Positions 50,705-59,613 are shown, counted from the stretch's first letter. The stretch is DNA of 64,000 bases from Pseudomonadota bacterium (GCA_005778355.1 SXON01000119.1:28622-92621), one strand, 5' to 3'. A program made the numbers and translations. The notes: generated by a model not told the origin, from the letters alone.

Positions 50705-52228
50705 GTGCGTCCCCCCGCCGCCCTCGCCGTCGCCGCCGCCAACGCGCTCGGCCGTGTCTCCGGGTTGGCACGAGACATCATCTTCGCGCAGGTCTTCGGC
50801 GCGGGGGCGGTGTCCGACGCCTTCAATGCGGCCTTTCGAGTGCCCCAGCTCCTGCGGGAGCTCTTCGCCGAGGGCTCCCTGCAAAACGTGGTGGTCCCCG
50901 CCTTCGCGGAGTCGGCGGAGAAAGATGGGCTCGACGCCGCCTGGAAGCTCGCCAACGCCGTGCTGGGCGTACTCATGCTTGCGCTCGGCCTCGCGACGGT
51001 CGGGTTCTTCCTGGGCGCGGAACTCTGGGTCCGGCTCATCGCCAACGACTTCGCCCACGACCCCGCCAAGTTCGCGCTCACCGTCTCGCTCACCCGCTAC
51101 CTGTCGCCCTTCCTGATGGGCCTCTCGCTCGCCGCTTTCCTCGGCGGGCTGCTCAACGTCCGCGGGCGCTTCTTTGTCCCCGCCATGGCCCAGAACGTGA
51201 TGAACCTCGGCGTGATCGCGGCGTGCTGGTTCGTGGGCCCGGGCGGCGACCAGCTCCCCTCGGGGCCCGGCGTGCCGCCGATCGCCTGGGTGGCGCTCGC
51301 CACCACGCTGAGCGGTTTTGTGCAGGTGGTCCTCTGCGTGCCGCCGTTGCTCGCGGCTGGCTACCGTCCCCTCCCCTCGCTGCGCGGTCATCCCTCGCTG
51401 CGGCGACTCGGCGGCTTCTTCGCCACCGCGATGGTGGGCATCGTCACCGTGCAGTTCAACCTGCTGGTGGAGTCTCAGTGGGCCGCCTCCTTTGGCGACG
51501 GTGTGCTCACCTGGCTCCTGGGTTCGTTCCGCCTCGTTCAGCTGCCGCTCGCGCTGTTCGCCGGCAGCATCGCCACCGCCATGCTCCCCGCGCTGGCTGG
51601 CACGCTCGCGCGTCGCGACGAGCGGGAGGGAGGGAACATCCTGGCGGACGCGCTCCGGACGCACGCCTTCCTGGTCTTGCCGAGCGCGGCGGGATTGTAC
51701 GTGCTCGCCGAGCCCCTGGTGCGCCTCTTCTACGAGCGCGGCGCGTTCCTGCCCGACGACACGGTGGGCACCGCGAACATGCTGCGCATGTACGCCTTGG
51801 CCTGCTTCGGCATCTGCTTTCACCGCCTGGTCGTCCCGGCCTACTATGCGCTCGGAAATCCCCGCTGGCCGATGTGGCTGTCGGTAGGCGCGATGTTGGC
51901 GAAGGTGCCTGCCGTGCTCCTGCTCACCCGGGTGATGGGGATGGGGGCCGAGGCACTGCCCTTGTCGCACGCGATCACCGTCAGCGTGGAGTGCGTGGGG
52001 CTGGCGGTGGGACTGCGCGCGCTCCTGGCCGGCCGCGGCCTCGTGGGCTTCCACTTGCGCGCTCTCGTCGCGACCGCTACCCTATCGGCCGTGGCCCATG
52101 TCCTGCGCGAGCGCGCCCCGGTGCTCCTCACCGTCGCGGCGAGCGGTCTCGCCTATCTGGTCGCCGCGCGGCTCCTCGGCGCCTGGTCGCTGCCGCGCCG
52201 GGGTCCACCGCCACCCCGGCCGGCGTGA
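50705..52228 (+). CDS. murJ: MurJ-type lipid II flippase (MOP superfamily)
   Basis: A 507-residue protein with 13-14 membrane helices that should flip lipid-linked peptidoglycan precursor across the inner membrane. The N-terminal signature is clear: GRVSGLARDIIFAQVFGAG, SDAFNAAFRVPQLLRELFAE and GSLQNVVVPAF, the last conserved throughout MurJ. The family's central RRD/ERG-type segment appears as RLFYERGAF. The start is a GTG; the hydrophobic N-terminus matches the family. It overlaps the downstream AlgX-like gene by GTGA, an uncommon partner, so a second role in exporting another lipid-linked glycan cannot be excluded. Confidence 0.92.
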   Translation: MRPPAALAVAAANALGRVSGLARDIIFAQVFGAGAVSDAFNAAFRVPQLLRELFAEGSLQNVVVPAFAESAEKDGLDAAWKLANAVLGVLMLALGLATVGFFLGAELWVRLIANDFAHDPAKFALTVSLTRYLSPFLMGLSLAAFLGGLLNVRGRFFVPAMAQNVMNLGVIAACWFVGPGGDQLPSGPGVPPIAWVALATTLSGFVQVVLCVPPLLAAGYRPLPSLRGHPSLRRLGGFFATAMVGIVTVQFNLLVESQWAASFGDGVLTWLLGSFRLVQLPLALFAGSIATAMLPALAGTLARRDEREGGNILADALRTHAFLVLPSAAGLYVLAEPLVRLFYERGAFLPDDTVGTANMLRMYALACFGICFHRLVVPAYYALGNPRWPMWLSVGAMLAKVPAVLLLTRVMGMGAEALPLSHAITVSVECVGLAVGLRALLAGRGLVGFHLRALVATATLSAVAHVLRERAPVLLTVAASGLAYLVAARLLGAWSLPRRGPPPPRPA

Positions 52229-53466
52229 TTCTCGGTCTCTCGATCGCCCTGGCGGTGGAGCCAGCGATGCCGGTGTGCGCCGAGGCCGCCGCCCGGGGCT
52301 TCGCCACCGCGCCGGGCGGCTGGGCGCTGACGGAGTCGGAGTGGAAGTTGGCGGCGCTGCCGAGCGCCGAGGTCGCGCCCGGCTTCACCGCGCTGGCCCG
52401 GGCGCTGGCAAAGGGACCCTCCCGCGTTTTCGTGCTCCTGCTGCCCCAGAAGGGGCTGGTCATCCCTGGCGGCGTCGCCGGCTATGACACCGCCCGGGGC
52501 GAGGACCAGCACCGCGCCCTTGCCCAGCTCCTGTCGGGCACGGGCCTGAGCGTCGTCGACACGCTCGACGCCGCGCGGGCGCCCATCGACAGCGGGTTCT
52601 TCTACCTCCTCCGCGACCCCCACCTCTCGCACCCCGGCGGCCGACGCGTCGCGAGTCTCTTCGCCGGCGCCCTCCGCACGGCGGGGCTCTACGACAGCCT
52701 TCCCAGGGTGGCATACCGCACCGTCGAGCAGCCGGCCCGGGAGCACCCGCGCGAGTTTGTTGCCGACAACATCGTCAAGCTCTGCGGGGGCGAGGCACCG
52801 CCCCACGAGCGGACGGCGATCTTCAAGGTCGAAGCGCCCGACACGGGGCTCGTGGACGAGACACCGTTGGCCCGGGTGGCCCTGTGGGGGAGTTCGAACT
52901 CGGGACTGGGCGGGCTCGACCGCTTCACTGAGGAGGCCATCCAGTCGCCCGTCGACACGCTCGCCACGCGCGGTGGCGGCATCCTGGGCTCACTGTACGC
53001 GGCCCTCCGCGAGGATGACTACGCGACGGCGCCCCCCGTCGCGGTGGCCTGGGAGCTCGCGGTGTCTGAATACTGGCGCCCGGTGGACGGCGCGCCCAAC
53101 CCCCAGGACCCCGACGTTTACCGGGAGATCGTCCCCGCCGCGTGGGGCAGTTGTGCCGACGAGAGCGCCCTCGCCGTCGGGGACTGGGTGGCCAGCGGGG
53201 CGACGCTCCTCGCTGCGCCCGCGCGCTCGTGGGCCTACGTGGCCCTGGAGGCCGAGCGAGCCGACGTGCGCGCACTGTCGCTGGGCGGTGAGGTGGCCGA
53301 CCAGCCGCTCGGGCCGCGACTTTTCGCGGATTACGAGCGTCTGCCCGCGAGCCGTCGCTGGTTCCTCGACCTAGGCACGGTCCACGGCCAGGTCCGCCTG
53401 AGTGCCACGTGGGAATCACCCAGCGCGGCCCGCGTGCGCGCAAAGTTGTGCGCCGCGCCCAAGTAG
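52225..53466 (+). CDS. AlgX/AlgJ-like SGNH hydrolase-fold protein
   Basis: 413 residues from a GTG in GTGA overlap with murJ; a short hydrophobic N-terminus (VILGLSIALAVEPAMPVCA) suggests export or anchoring. Two motifs of the AlgX/AlgJ group are present: DPHLSHPGG near 130 (the DxH pair) and WGSSNSG near 220 (the nucleophile Ser), in the permuted order of that family. Relatives O-acetylate exopolysaccharides such as alginate in the periplasm. Next to a flippase this suggests surface-glycan modification, though the polymer genes themselves are not here. Confidence 0.75.
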   Translation: MILGLSIALAVEPAMPVCAEAAARGFATAPGGWALTESEWKLAALPSAEVAPGFTALARALAKGPSRVFVLLLPQKGLVIPGGVAGYDTARGEDQHRALAQLLSGTGLSVVDTLDAARAPIDSGFFYLLRDPHLSHPGGRRVASLFAGALRTAGLYDSLPRVAYRTVEQPAREHPREFVADNIVKLCGGEAPPHERTAIFKVEAPDTGLVDETPLARVALWGSSNSGLGGLDRFTEEAIQSPVDTLATRGGGILGSLYAALREDDYATAPPVAVAWELAVSEYWRPVDGAPNPQDPDVYREIVPAAWGSCADESALAVGDWVASGATLLAAPARSWAYVALEAERADVRALSLGGEVADQPLGPRLFADYERLPASRRWFLDLGTVHGQVRLSATWESPSAARVRAKLCAAPK

Positions 53467-53562
53467 GGCCTCCGTCCCGCCGCGACGGAAGCGGGGCGGC
53501 TGCATCGGGTGTTTGACCGGTCGCCCCGTCCCGCCTATCTTGCCGCCCCCAGAGGAGAACCT

Positions 53563-54294
53563 ATGCGCCTTGTCCGTGTCCTCGCCCTCGCGCTCGCGAC
53601 CTTCGCCCCGGTGTCGAGCGCCTTCGCCTTCGACCACAGCAAGCTCGACGCGTTGCTCAAGGCGCACGTCTCGGGCGGCAAGGTCGACTACGACGCCGTC
53701 CGCACCAAGGAGGCCGAGCTCGATGCCTACCTGGCCACCGTGTCCACTGCCTCGGGCGACCTGGGCATGGGCTTCTACATCAACGCCTACAATGCCATCG
53801 TGATCGATGCGCTGCTCGACAGCGGCGCGGCGCTCCCGGTGAACGTGACCGATCTCAAGGGCTTCTTCGACACCAAGAAATACAAGGTGGCCGGTCGCGA
53901 CGTGACGCTGAACGACATCGAGAACGGCGTGCGCAGCAAGTACAAGGACGCCCGCGTGCACTTCGCCTTCAACTGCGGCGCCAAGTCCTGTCCCCCGCAG
54001 CGTGCCGGGGCCTGGCCGGAAGACCAGGCAGGCCTCTCCGCCGCCCTCGACTCGGCAACCAAGGCCTTCTTCAACGCTAGCGGGCTCAAGGTCGACGACA
54101 CCAAGAGAGAAATCCAGGTGACCAAGCTCATGGACTGGTACGGCCAGGACTTCAAGGACAACACCGGCACGCTAGAGGCCTACCTTTTGAAGTTCACCTC
54201 CGACGCCACGAAGGCGGCCCAGCTCAAGGCGGCGGTCGATGGCGGCTACGCGGTGGCCTTCATGAGCTACAACTGGAATCCCAACAAGAAGTGA
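53563..54294 (+). CDS. DUF547-family exported protein
   Basis: 243 residues. Signal peptide MRLVRVLALALATFAPVSSAFA, AGAGGAG six bases before the ATG at 53563. The DUF547 hallmarks are present: FYINAYNAIVIDALL, HFAFNCGAKSCPP and the final SYNWNPNKK. The family is common in Proteobacteria and plants, is sometimes compared to thiol or transglutaminase-like folds, and has no settled function. Its stop overlaps the methyltransferase GTG (GTGA). Confidence 0.9.
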   Translation: MRLVRVLALALATFAPVSSAFAFDHSKLDALLKAHVSGGKVDYDAVRTKEAELDAYLATVSTASGDLGMGFYINAYNAIVIDALLDSGAALPVNVTDLKGFFDTKKYKVAGRDVTLNDIENGVRSKYKDARVHFAFNCGAKSCPPQRAGAWPEDQAGLSAALDSATKAFFNASGLKVDDTKREIQVTKLMDWYGQDFKDNTGTLEAYLLKFTSDATKAAQLKAAVDGGYAVAFMSYNWNPNKK

Positions 54295-54914
54295 TCAGGA
54301 GGCCGCTCACGCTGGCCTACGCGCGATGGCATGCGCGCCGCCCCCACGTGCACGACATCCATGGCCTCGCGATCCTGGTGAACCCCTGGGTCTTCGACCC
54401 CGTCCTGACCAAGGTGGGCGCGTGGCTCGCTGGAGTAGCGCCTACGCTGTCGCGACCGAATGAGTGCTGGTTGGAGCTCGGCGCCGGCTCTGGCGTGGTC
54501 GCTTGCGCCCTCGCCCGCGCTGGCGCACGCGTGGTTGCGACCGACATCGACGCCCAGGCCTGTCGCAACGTGCGGATGAACGCCGCGTTGAACGAGCTCG
54601 TCGTCGACGTCCGCCAGGGCGACCTCTTCGCACCGGTAGAGGGCGAGCGATTCGACGGTATCGTCGCCAACTTGCCGTTCTGGCCGGGCGACCAGCAGGC
54701 GCCGATCGGCCATGCCTTCTCCGCGGGACGCGACTTCGAGCTCTTGCGACGTTTCGTGGCCGAGGCCCCCACCTTCGCGCCGCGGGCCTACCTCGCGCTC
54801 AGCGAGCGCTTCGGCGCCTTCTCCCAGGCCCGCGCCGCCCTCGGTCCCTCGGCACGGCTGGAGCGCCGAGCGCGGCATCGCGGGGAATGGCTCGATCTCT
54901 TCGCAGTCGATTGA
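54291..54914 (+). CDS. SAM-dependent methyltransferase, PrmC/RsmC-like
   Basis: 207 residues. Motif I is LELGAGSGVVACALARAG, motif II VVATDIDAQACRNV, and motif IV is ANLPFWPG in place of NPPY, the pattern of N- or small-molecule methyltransferases related to PrmC and RsmC. The N-terminus (GLAILVNPWVFDP) is like PrmC-type enzymes of short length. The substrate is unknown. It is translationally coupled to the DUF547 gene by GTGA. Confidence 0.82.
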   Translation: MIRRPLTLAYARWHARRPHVHDIHGLAILVNPWVFDPVLTKVGAWLAGVAPTLSRPNECWLELGAGSGVVACALARAGARVVATDIDAQACRNVRMNAALNELVVDVRQGDLFAPVEGERFDGIVANLPFWPGDQQAPIGHAFSAGRDFELLRRFVAEAPTFAPRAYLALSERFGAFSQARAALGPSARLERRARHRGEWLDLFAVD

Positions 54915-54953
54915 TCGCGCGGCGCGATACGCGGGGACTCCCCCGGAGCGCCC

Positions 54954-55367
54954 GTGCAACCCCTCCCCGAAGCGGCCCGCAACGCGGCCATTGCCCAGCT
55001 CGTGACCGGGTTCGTGAACATCTTCGTCATGACCTGGCTGGCCTGGGTGGGCTGGGGTGCGCTGGCGTCGGTGTCTGCCTTTCTCACGGCGTTCCTCGGC
55101 GGTTGCGGCGGACTCGTCGGTTGCTGCGGGTGGAGTGCATGTTTGTTCCTGCCGCTCGGCATCATCGAGATCTTGGCCGGGATCATGGCTCTGAACAACA
55201 ATCCGACAGCTTTGGGACTCTCCAAGGTAGTCGCCTACCTCGAGATCGCGAGCATCCTGCTGGGCGGCATCGTGAGTTTCATTGTCGGCATGGTCGCGAT
55301 CATCATGCTCAACAAGCCCGAGGTCGAGGCCTGGAAGGCCGCCCAGGTGAACGGCCCCGTGGCCTGA
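54954..55367 (+). CDS. Small polytopic membrane protein
   Basis: 137 residues from a GTG, with three or four hydrophobic segments (IAQLVTGFVNIFVMTWLAWVGW, a Gly/Cys-rich GGCGGLVGCCGWSACLFLPLG less its ends, and SILLGGIVSFIVGMVAIIML). The cluster of Cys in the second segment is unusual. Short conserved membrane proteins of this shape are common in Myxococcota with no known role. It follows the methyltransferase by 39 bases. Confidence 0.7.
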   Translation: MQPLPEAARNAAIAQLVTGFVNIFVMTWLAWVGWGALASVSAFLTAFLGGCGGLVGCCGWSACLFLPLGIIEILAGIMALNNNPTALGLSKVVAYLEIASILLGGIVSFIVGMVAIIMLNKPEVEAWKAAQVNGPVA

Positions 55368-55468
55368 GGGCGCGCCGTCCCCCGGCACTGTGGGGATAGT
55401 CACAGCTTCGACCGTGGCGGAGTGCTTTGCCTGGGGCTACCGTCAGGCCGCTTCACGAGCCTCCACGC

Positions 55469-57067
55469 ATGAAGATCGCGCTGATCAACCCCACCCCGAT
55501 GGACCACTACAGCCCGTGCATCCGCACGCTGTCGTCGTACCTCCGGCAAAACGGCCACCAGACGAGGATGATCTTCCTCCCGGCCGACACCTACGGCAAT
55601 CGCTTCAAGTCGAGCTGGCGAGGCGACACCTGGTCGCACATCATGCAGATGCCCGACACGATGGTGGCCGACCTCGTGGAGCTGGTGCGCGACTACGACA
55701 TCATCGCGCTCTCGTTCCTCACCGCGATGTTCGATGTCGCCGCTCAGGCCACGCGCGCGATCCAGAAGGTTTATCCTGAGAAGATTTTCATGTGGGGCGG
55801 CTTTCACCCCACGACCATGCCACAGCAGGGGCTCGACTTTGTCGACATGGTGCACGTGGGCGAGGGCGAGCACTCGATGCTTGAGCTCGTGGAGCGCCTG
55901 GAAGACGGAAAAGACTTCTACGACGTCCGTAACTTCTGGTTCAAGAAGAAGAACGGCAAGGTGGTGGGCAACCCGCACCGCCCCCTCATCCAGGACCTCG
56001 ACAGCCTGCCCTTCCAGGACTTCAGCTTCGACGACGACTGGACGTACGACGAGAAAGCCCAGCACATCCAGCGCCTGGACTGGACCTACTACCGAAAGAT
56101 CATGCCCACCTACCCGGACCGGTCCGGGGAACTGCGCCCCGCCTACAAGACGATGATCACCCGCGGCTGCCCCCACAAGTGCAGCTACTGCGGCGTGGCC
56201 TTCAACCACGACCTCTACAAGGGACAGAGCTACCTGCGTCGCCGGTCCGTCGAGCACATGATCGGCGAGATCAAGCAGGTCACGCGTCTCCACCCCGAGC
56301 TCGGCATCGTCCACTTCCAGGACGACGTCTTCTTCTCCACGTCGACCGAGGAGATCCAGAAGTTCTCGCAGGTGTGGCAGCGCGAGATTGGCATGCCCTT
56401 CCGTGCCCAGTGTTCGCCCACGACCATCAACGAGGAAAAGTACAAGGCGCTGATCGAGGCTGGCCTGTGCTTCACCGAGCTCGGCATCCAGACCGGCTCC
56501 ACCGATACGATGAAAATGTACAAACGAGGGATGACCAACGAGCAGCTGCTCAAGGCCGTCAATATCATCAGTAAGTACAAGGATTATATCCAGATCCCCG
56601 ACTACCACATGATCCTCGACAATCCGTGGGAGACGACGGAAGACGTGATGAAGGGCCTGCGCCTACTCTGGACGCTGCCACCGCCCTACAATCTGCTTCC
56701 TTCCTCGCTGATTCCCTATCCAGGGACCGAGTTCTACCACAAGAGCATCGAAGACGGCTTCGTGACCGACGAGTTCAACCAGGTGTACCGCCGCGGCTTC
56801 CACACGCCCAATGGCAACTACCTGAACTTCCTGTTCTTCCTGACCTTGTTCAACAACCTCCCGAAGGAGCTGGTGCAGTTCCTCGCCAACGATCGTTTCG
56901 TGCGCGTGTTCAACCAGCGCAAATACGACTGGCTGTGGGGCAAGGCCTACCAGTACGGGGAGTACGTGCGCCAGGCGCAGAAGCTCGGCACCTTCGCCGT
57001 GAAAGGTAAGCTCTTCGAGATCAAGTCCATGCGCGAGCTCAAGCGCGTGGCCAACCAGATCAAGTAG
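55469..57067 (+). CDS. B12-binding radical SAM enzyme
   Basis: 532 residues. The N-terminal Rossmann-like cobalamin-binding domain (~1-150) starts MKIALINPTPMDHYSPC and contains IIALSFLTAMFDVA and MWGGFHPTTMP. The radical SAM domain has the cluster motif RGCPHKCSYCG (Cys234, Cys238, Cys241) and GIQTGSTDTMKMYKRGMT. A C-terminal helical domain follows. The group includes methyltransferases and bond-forming enzymes such as BchE and HpnP/HpnR relatives; the reaction cannot be fixed here. I chose ATG 55469 as the family start. No linked pathway genes are visible. Codon and amino-acid use (many Lys, Asn, Tyr) is less GC-driven than its neighbours. Confidence 0.9.
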   Translation: MKIALINPTPMDHYSPCIRTLSSYLRQNGHQTRMIFLPADTYGNRFKSSWRGDTWSHIMQMPDTMVADLVELVRDYDIIALSFLTAMFDVAAQATRAIQKVYPEKIFMWGGFHPTTMPQQGLDFVDMVHVGEGEHSMLELVERLEDGKDFYDVRNFWFKKKNGKVVGNPHRPLIQDLDSLPFQDFSFDDDWTYDEKAQHIQRLDWTYYRKIMPTYPDRSGELRPAYKTMITRGCPHKCSYCGVAFNHDLYKGQSYLRRRSVEHMIGEIKQVTRLHPELGIVHFQDDVFFSTSTEEIQKFSQVWQREIGMPFRAQCSPTTINEEKYKALIEAGLCFTELGIQTGSTDTMKMYKRGMTNEQLLKAVNIISKYKDYIQIPDYHMILDNPWETTEDVMKGLRLLWTLPPPYNLLPSSLIPYPGTEFYHKSIEDGFVTDEFNQVYRRGFHTPNGNYLNFLFFLTLFNNLPKELVQFLANDRFVRVFNQRKYDWLWGKAYQYGEYVRQAQKLGTFAVKGKLFEIKSMRELKRVANQIK

Positions 57068-57069
57068 CT

Positions 57070-58470
57070 CTACCCGAGCGCGATCATGTTGCTGGCCGCC
57101 TTGTCGATCTTCACCGTCAAACCGGTGAAGTCGGCGCTGCTGAGCACGATCTCGCCGGTGAGCTGAACGAAGGTTCCCGAGGGAAAACGTACGAAGATCA
57201 CCACGGGCGCGCCCGGGTTGCCGAGGCCACCGCGACGCAACTGCAAGGCGCCGGCGGAGAGATCGTCGCGGTACACCCTCCGGTACACCTCGGCGTCGCG
57301 GAACATCAGGCTCACCATGCCGCGGTCGACCATCACGGTGGGGTCGTCGACAGGCGCCAGGACGCGCGGAGCCGCCGTCGGCGGCAGCGTACCCCGCGAG
57401 CTGGTGAGAGAGGGGACCGAGGCCGGAGGCATCGTGCCGCGCAAGCCCACGGGGAGCGGGCCCGGGGACAGCGTCTGGCGAGGCAAGGGCCCTGGGGGCA
57501 TGGTGTGGCGGGGCGGGACGGTCTGCCGCGGGGTACCCGGGGGCGCGGCAGGCGGAATTGTCGGACGGGCCTGCGGCGGCCACGAGGGCCGCCGCGGTTC
57601 CGATCCTGCGGGCTGGGTGTCCTCCGCGGGGCGAGTTGACGCAGGGCTCGGCGCAAGGGGGCGCTCGGGTGCCGCCGCCGCCGTCGCGGCCTCGGGCGCG
57701 GCCGGCGGCAAGCCCGGCAGGTCGCTGGCCTGCCGGCCGAACACGCTGTTGTCGACGCTCCCCGAATCATCGTCATCGTAGCGAGGGTGCTTGGAGCCCG
57801 AGCGCAGGTGCGAGCGCAGAGCCGCCGCCACCATGCGGCGCGGCCGGTCGCCCTCTTCCGGCTCTCGACCGGAGTTGCTCACCACCCGGCCGGCGGTAAC
57901 CGTGCGGGAAGTCGCGTTCGACGAGCCCGAGAGCGAGTGGCGGAACACGTCGCTCGCCACGCTCCTTCCTCCTTCCTTGTCTTCCGGGTCGGGCCAGCGC
58001 TTAGCGTTCTTCACGAGCGTGCGCGCACGCTCGAGGCGCTTCTTCCGGCGCTCCTCCTGCTGCGCCACCGCCCGAGCCCGCTCGGCCGGGGTGGTGCCAG
58101 CCATCATCTGGCTCTTGAGCCAATCGTCCGTGCCCCCCCTGTTGCTGAGCGCGAAGGTACGCGAGCCCTCGTCTACGCAGCGCCGCCACATCGTGAAGAT
58201 TTCCTCGTCGGCCTCGGCCACGCTCACGACGGTCGCGCTCCACTGTTTCACCGCGCGACCCGCCTCGAGGCGAACGCCGATCACCCGCAGCTGGCCCATC
58301 GCCGTTTCCTCAAGGCCCGGGAGCTCGACCTTGAACTCGACCACCGTGCCTGCGGGCACCTCGGAGTCAACCTCAAAGTGTAGGGTCAAGCCATCGATTT
58401 TGCGTGCGGTGCCAAAAACGAGCCCGTTCGGAGTCTGGACGGCGATCATGGCAAGGATGTCGCGGAGCAT
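57070..58470 (-). CDS. Second PilZ-like protein with a ~250-residue disordered linker
   Basis: 466 residues. Residues ~1-100 (TPNGLVFGTARKIDGLTLHF, VPAGTVVEFKVELPGLEETA) and the last ~95 (MVSLMFRDAEVYRRVYRDDL, APVVIFVRFPSGTFVQLTGE) are beta domains of PilZ-like type. Between them is a basic helical segment (EERRKKRLERARTLVKN) and a Pro/Thr/Ser-rich disordered stretch. The layout mirrors the gene at 4688. The c-di-GMP signature is not evident. The ATG is preceded by GGGGGG and, 11 bases upstream, by a -10 box. Convergent with the radical SAM gene, two bases apart. Confidence 0.6.
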   Translation of the reverse strand: MLRDILAMIAVQTPNGLVFGTARKIDGLTLHFEVDSEVPAGTVVEFKVELPGLEETAMGQLRVIGVRLEAGRAVKQWSATVVSVAEADEEIFTMWRRCVDEGSRTFALSNRGGTDDWLKSQMMAGTTPAERARAVAQQEERRKKRLERARTLVKNAKRWPDPEDKEGGRSVASDVFRHSLSGSSNATSRTVTAGRVVSNSGREPEEGDRPRRMVAAALRSHLRSGSKHPRYDDDDSGSVDNSVFGRQASDLPGLPPAAPEAATAAAAPERPLAPSPASTRPAEDTQPAGSEPRRPSWPPQARPTIPPAAPPGTPRQTVPPRHTMPPGPLPRQTLSPGPLPVGLRGTMPPASVPSLTSSRGTLPPTAAPRVLAPVDDPTVMVDRGMVSLMFRDAEVYRRVYRDDLSAGALQLRRGGLGNPGAPVVIFVRFPSGTFVQLTGEIVLSSADFTGLTVKIDKAASNMIALG

Positions 58471-58481
58471 CGTGCCCCCCA

Positions 58482-58510
58482 ATGCTACTCCCTGGCCGAG
58501 CACATGTGAA
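58482..58510 (-). promoter_or_regulatory. Sigma-70-type promoter TTCACA-N17-TAGCAT
   Basis: On the minus strand TTCACA (58505-58510) and TAGCAT (58482-58487) are separated by exactly 17 bases, and the -10 is 11 bases from the ATG at 58470. It is the best two-box promoter I see in the window. The palindrome CACATGTG (58501-58508) overlaps the -35. Confidence 0.6.
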
Positions 58511-58535
58511 CTAGCTGTGAAGGCGCAAAACAACG

Positions 58536-58549
58536 GCGGTCGCGACCGC
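58536..58549. promoter_or_regulatory. 14-bp palindrome GCGGTCGCGACCGC upstream of the TetR gene
   Basis: A perfect palindrome in the 130-bp gap between two divergent genes, about 50 bases before the TetR ATG. It could be an autoregulatory operator, but its core is also the octamer GTCGCGAC that is frequent genome-wide, so the case is weak. Confidence 0.3.
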
Positions 58550-58600
58550 ACCGGCTGCGGCCGTCGTGAGCACCCGGGGGGCGTTAGTCTGCCTCTGCCG

Positions 58601-59203
58601 ATGACGCGCCACCTCCCCGAAACCGAGCGCCGGGCGCAGATCCTCCGCGCTGCCCGCGCCATCTTCATCGAGCGCGGATACCTCGAGGCCCGCGTAGAAG
58701 ACATCGCCAAGCGCGCCGGTCTGTCAAAAGGTGCCGTTTATTTCTACTTTACATCCAAACGCGAGGTCTTCGACGCGCTGGTCGACGAGGAGCTCGCCGT
58801 CACGGCGTCGTTCCTTGCCGAGGCCGAGCGCGACGAGCGACCCGCCACCATCAAGATGATCGACCTCGGGCGGAAGTACCTCGACTACTTCGCCGGCCTC
58901 AAGACACCCCCGAGGTTCTTCCTCCTGATGTCGGAGCTCGCGATCCGCGACGAGGAGCTCCGACGCCGGGTCACGGCGGTGCACGACCAGTTCGTGGCCG
59001 CCACCGCGCGCGTGGTTGCCCAGGGCATCGCCGAGGGGGCCTTCCGCGACCTCGACCCGCGCGCCGTGGCCCTCTTCCTGAAGGCCTTCATCGACGGGTT
59101 GGCGGGCCAGAGTGCCGTGGGGATGCGCCCCGACGTGGAGCGCCTCGGCTCGGATGGGATCCGCATGCTCTTGACCGGCCTTCTCGCCACGGAGTCGCGA
59201 TGA
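58601..59203 (+). CDS. TetR/AcrR-family transcriptional regulator
   Basis: 200 residues. The N-terminal helix-turn-helix is textbook: ERRAQILRAARAIFIERGYL, then VEDIAKRAGLSKGAVYFYFTSKREVFDAL less its ends (residues ~32-60). The C-terminal ligand domain is helical and specific to this group (KYLDYFAGLKTPPRFFLLMSELAIRDEE). It probably represses its own operon and responds to a hydrophobic small molecule. A TAGTCT box lies ten bases before the ATG. The stop overlaps the next gene by ATGA. Confidence 0.93.
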   Translation: MTRHLPETERRAQILRAARAIFIERGYLEARVEDIAKRAGLSKGAVYFYFTSKREVFDALVDEELAVTASFLAEAERDERPATIKMIDLGRKYLDYFAGLKTPPRFFLLMSELAIRDEELRRRVTAVHDQFVAATARVVAQGIAEGAFRDLDPRAVALFLKAFIDGLAGQSAVGMRPDVERLGSDGIRMLLTGLLATESR

Positions 59204-59613
59204 ACGAGCGCGCCAGTTGGACCACCTTCTCGCGCCTGCGCTGGCTGGGGGTGATTCTCTTCGGCCTCGCGATTCCCCTCTTCGCCATGGGATTGGGGGC
59301 GCTCGTGGCGGGCCGCGCCGGCATCGGCACCGCCCTGCCCGGTGTAGCGGCCATGGGGCTCTCGCTCGGCGCCTTCGGCACGGCCAACGACACCGCCCTC
59401 GCCGCCGCGCGCAGCCTCGTGCGCTCGGGGCAGGCCCCGCCGGAGGCCGCCCTGGAGCTCGACACCGAGGCCGCTCGCCGCCCCGCGCGCCTCGCCACGC
59501 TGCACGCATCGCCCAAGGCGGCGGTGATCATCCCGGTCCTGGTGGTCGCCCTCCAGGCCTACCTGTGGCCCAAGGTGCTCGGCGCCTGGGGCCTCGTGGG
59601 TGTAGCCGGGTGA
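59200..59613 (+). CDS. Small membrane protein in the TetR operon
   Basis: 137 residues. Two adjacent N-terminal membrane segments (LRWLGVILFGLAIPLFAMG and IGTALPGVAAMGLSLGAFG), a polar middle (SGQAPPEAALELDTEAARRP) and a C-terminal helix (AAVIIPVLVVALQAYLWPKV). No family recognised. It overlaps the TetR gene by ATGA and the propeller gene by GTGA, so all three are made together. Confidence 0.75.
   Translation: MNERASWTTFSRLRWLGVILFGLAIPLFAMGLGALVAGRAGIGTALPGVAAMGLSLGAFGTANDTALAAARSLVRSGQAPPEAALELDTEAARRPARLATLHASPKAAVIIPVLVVALQAYLWPKVLGAWGLVGVAG

Noticed and set aside
50760..50780. TTGGCACGAGACATCATC inside murJ as a second sigma-54 site
   Set aside because: The -12 GC is missing at the required distance and the site is within coding sequence.
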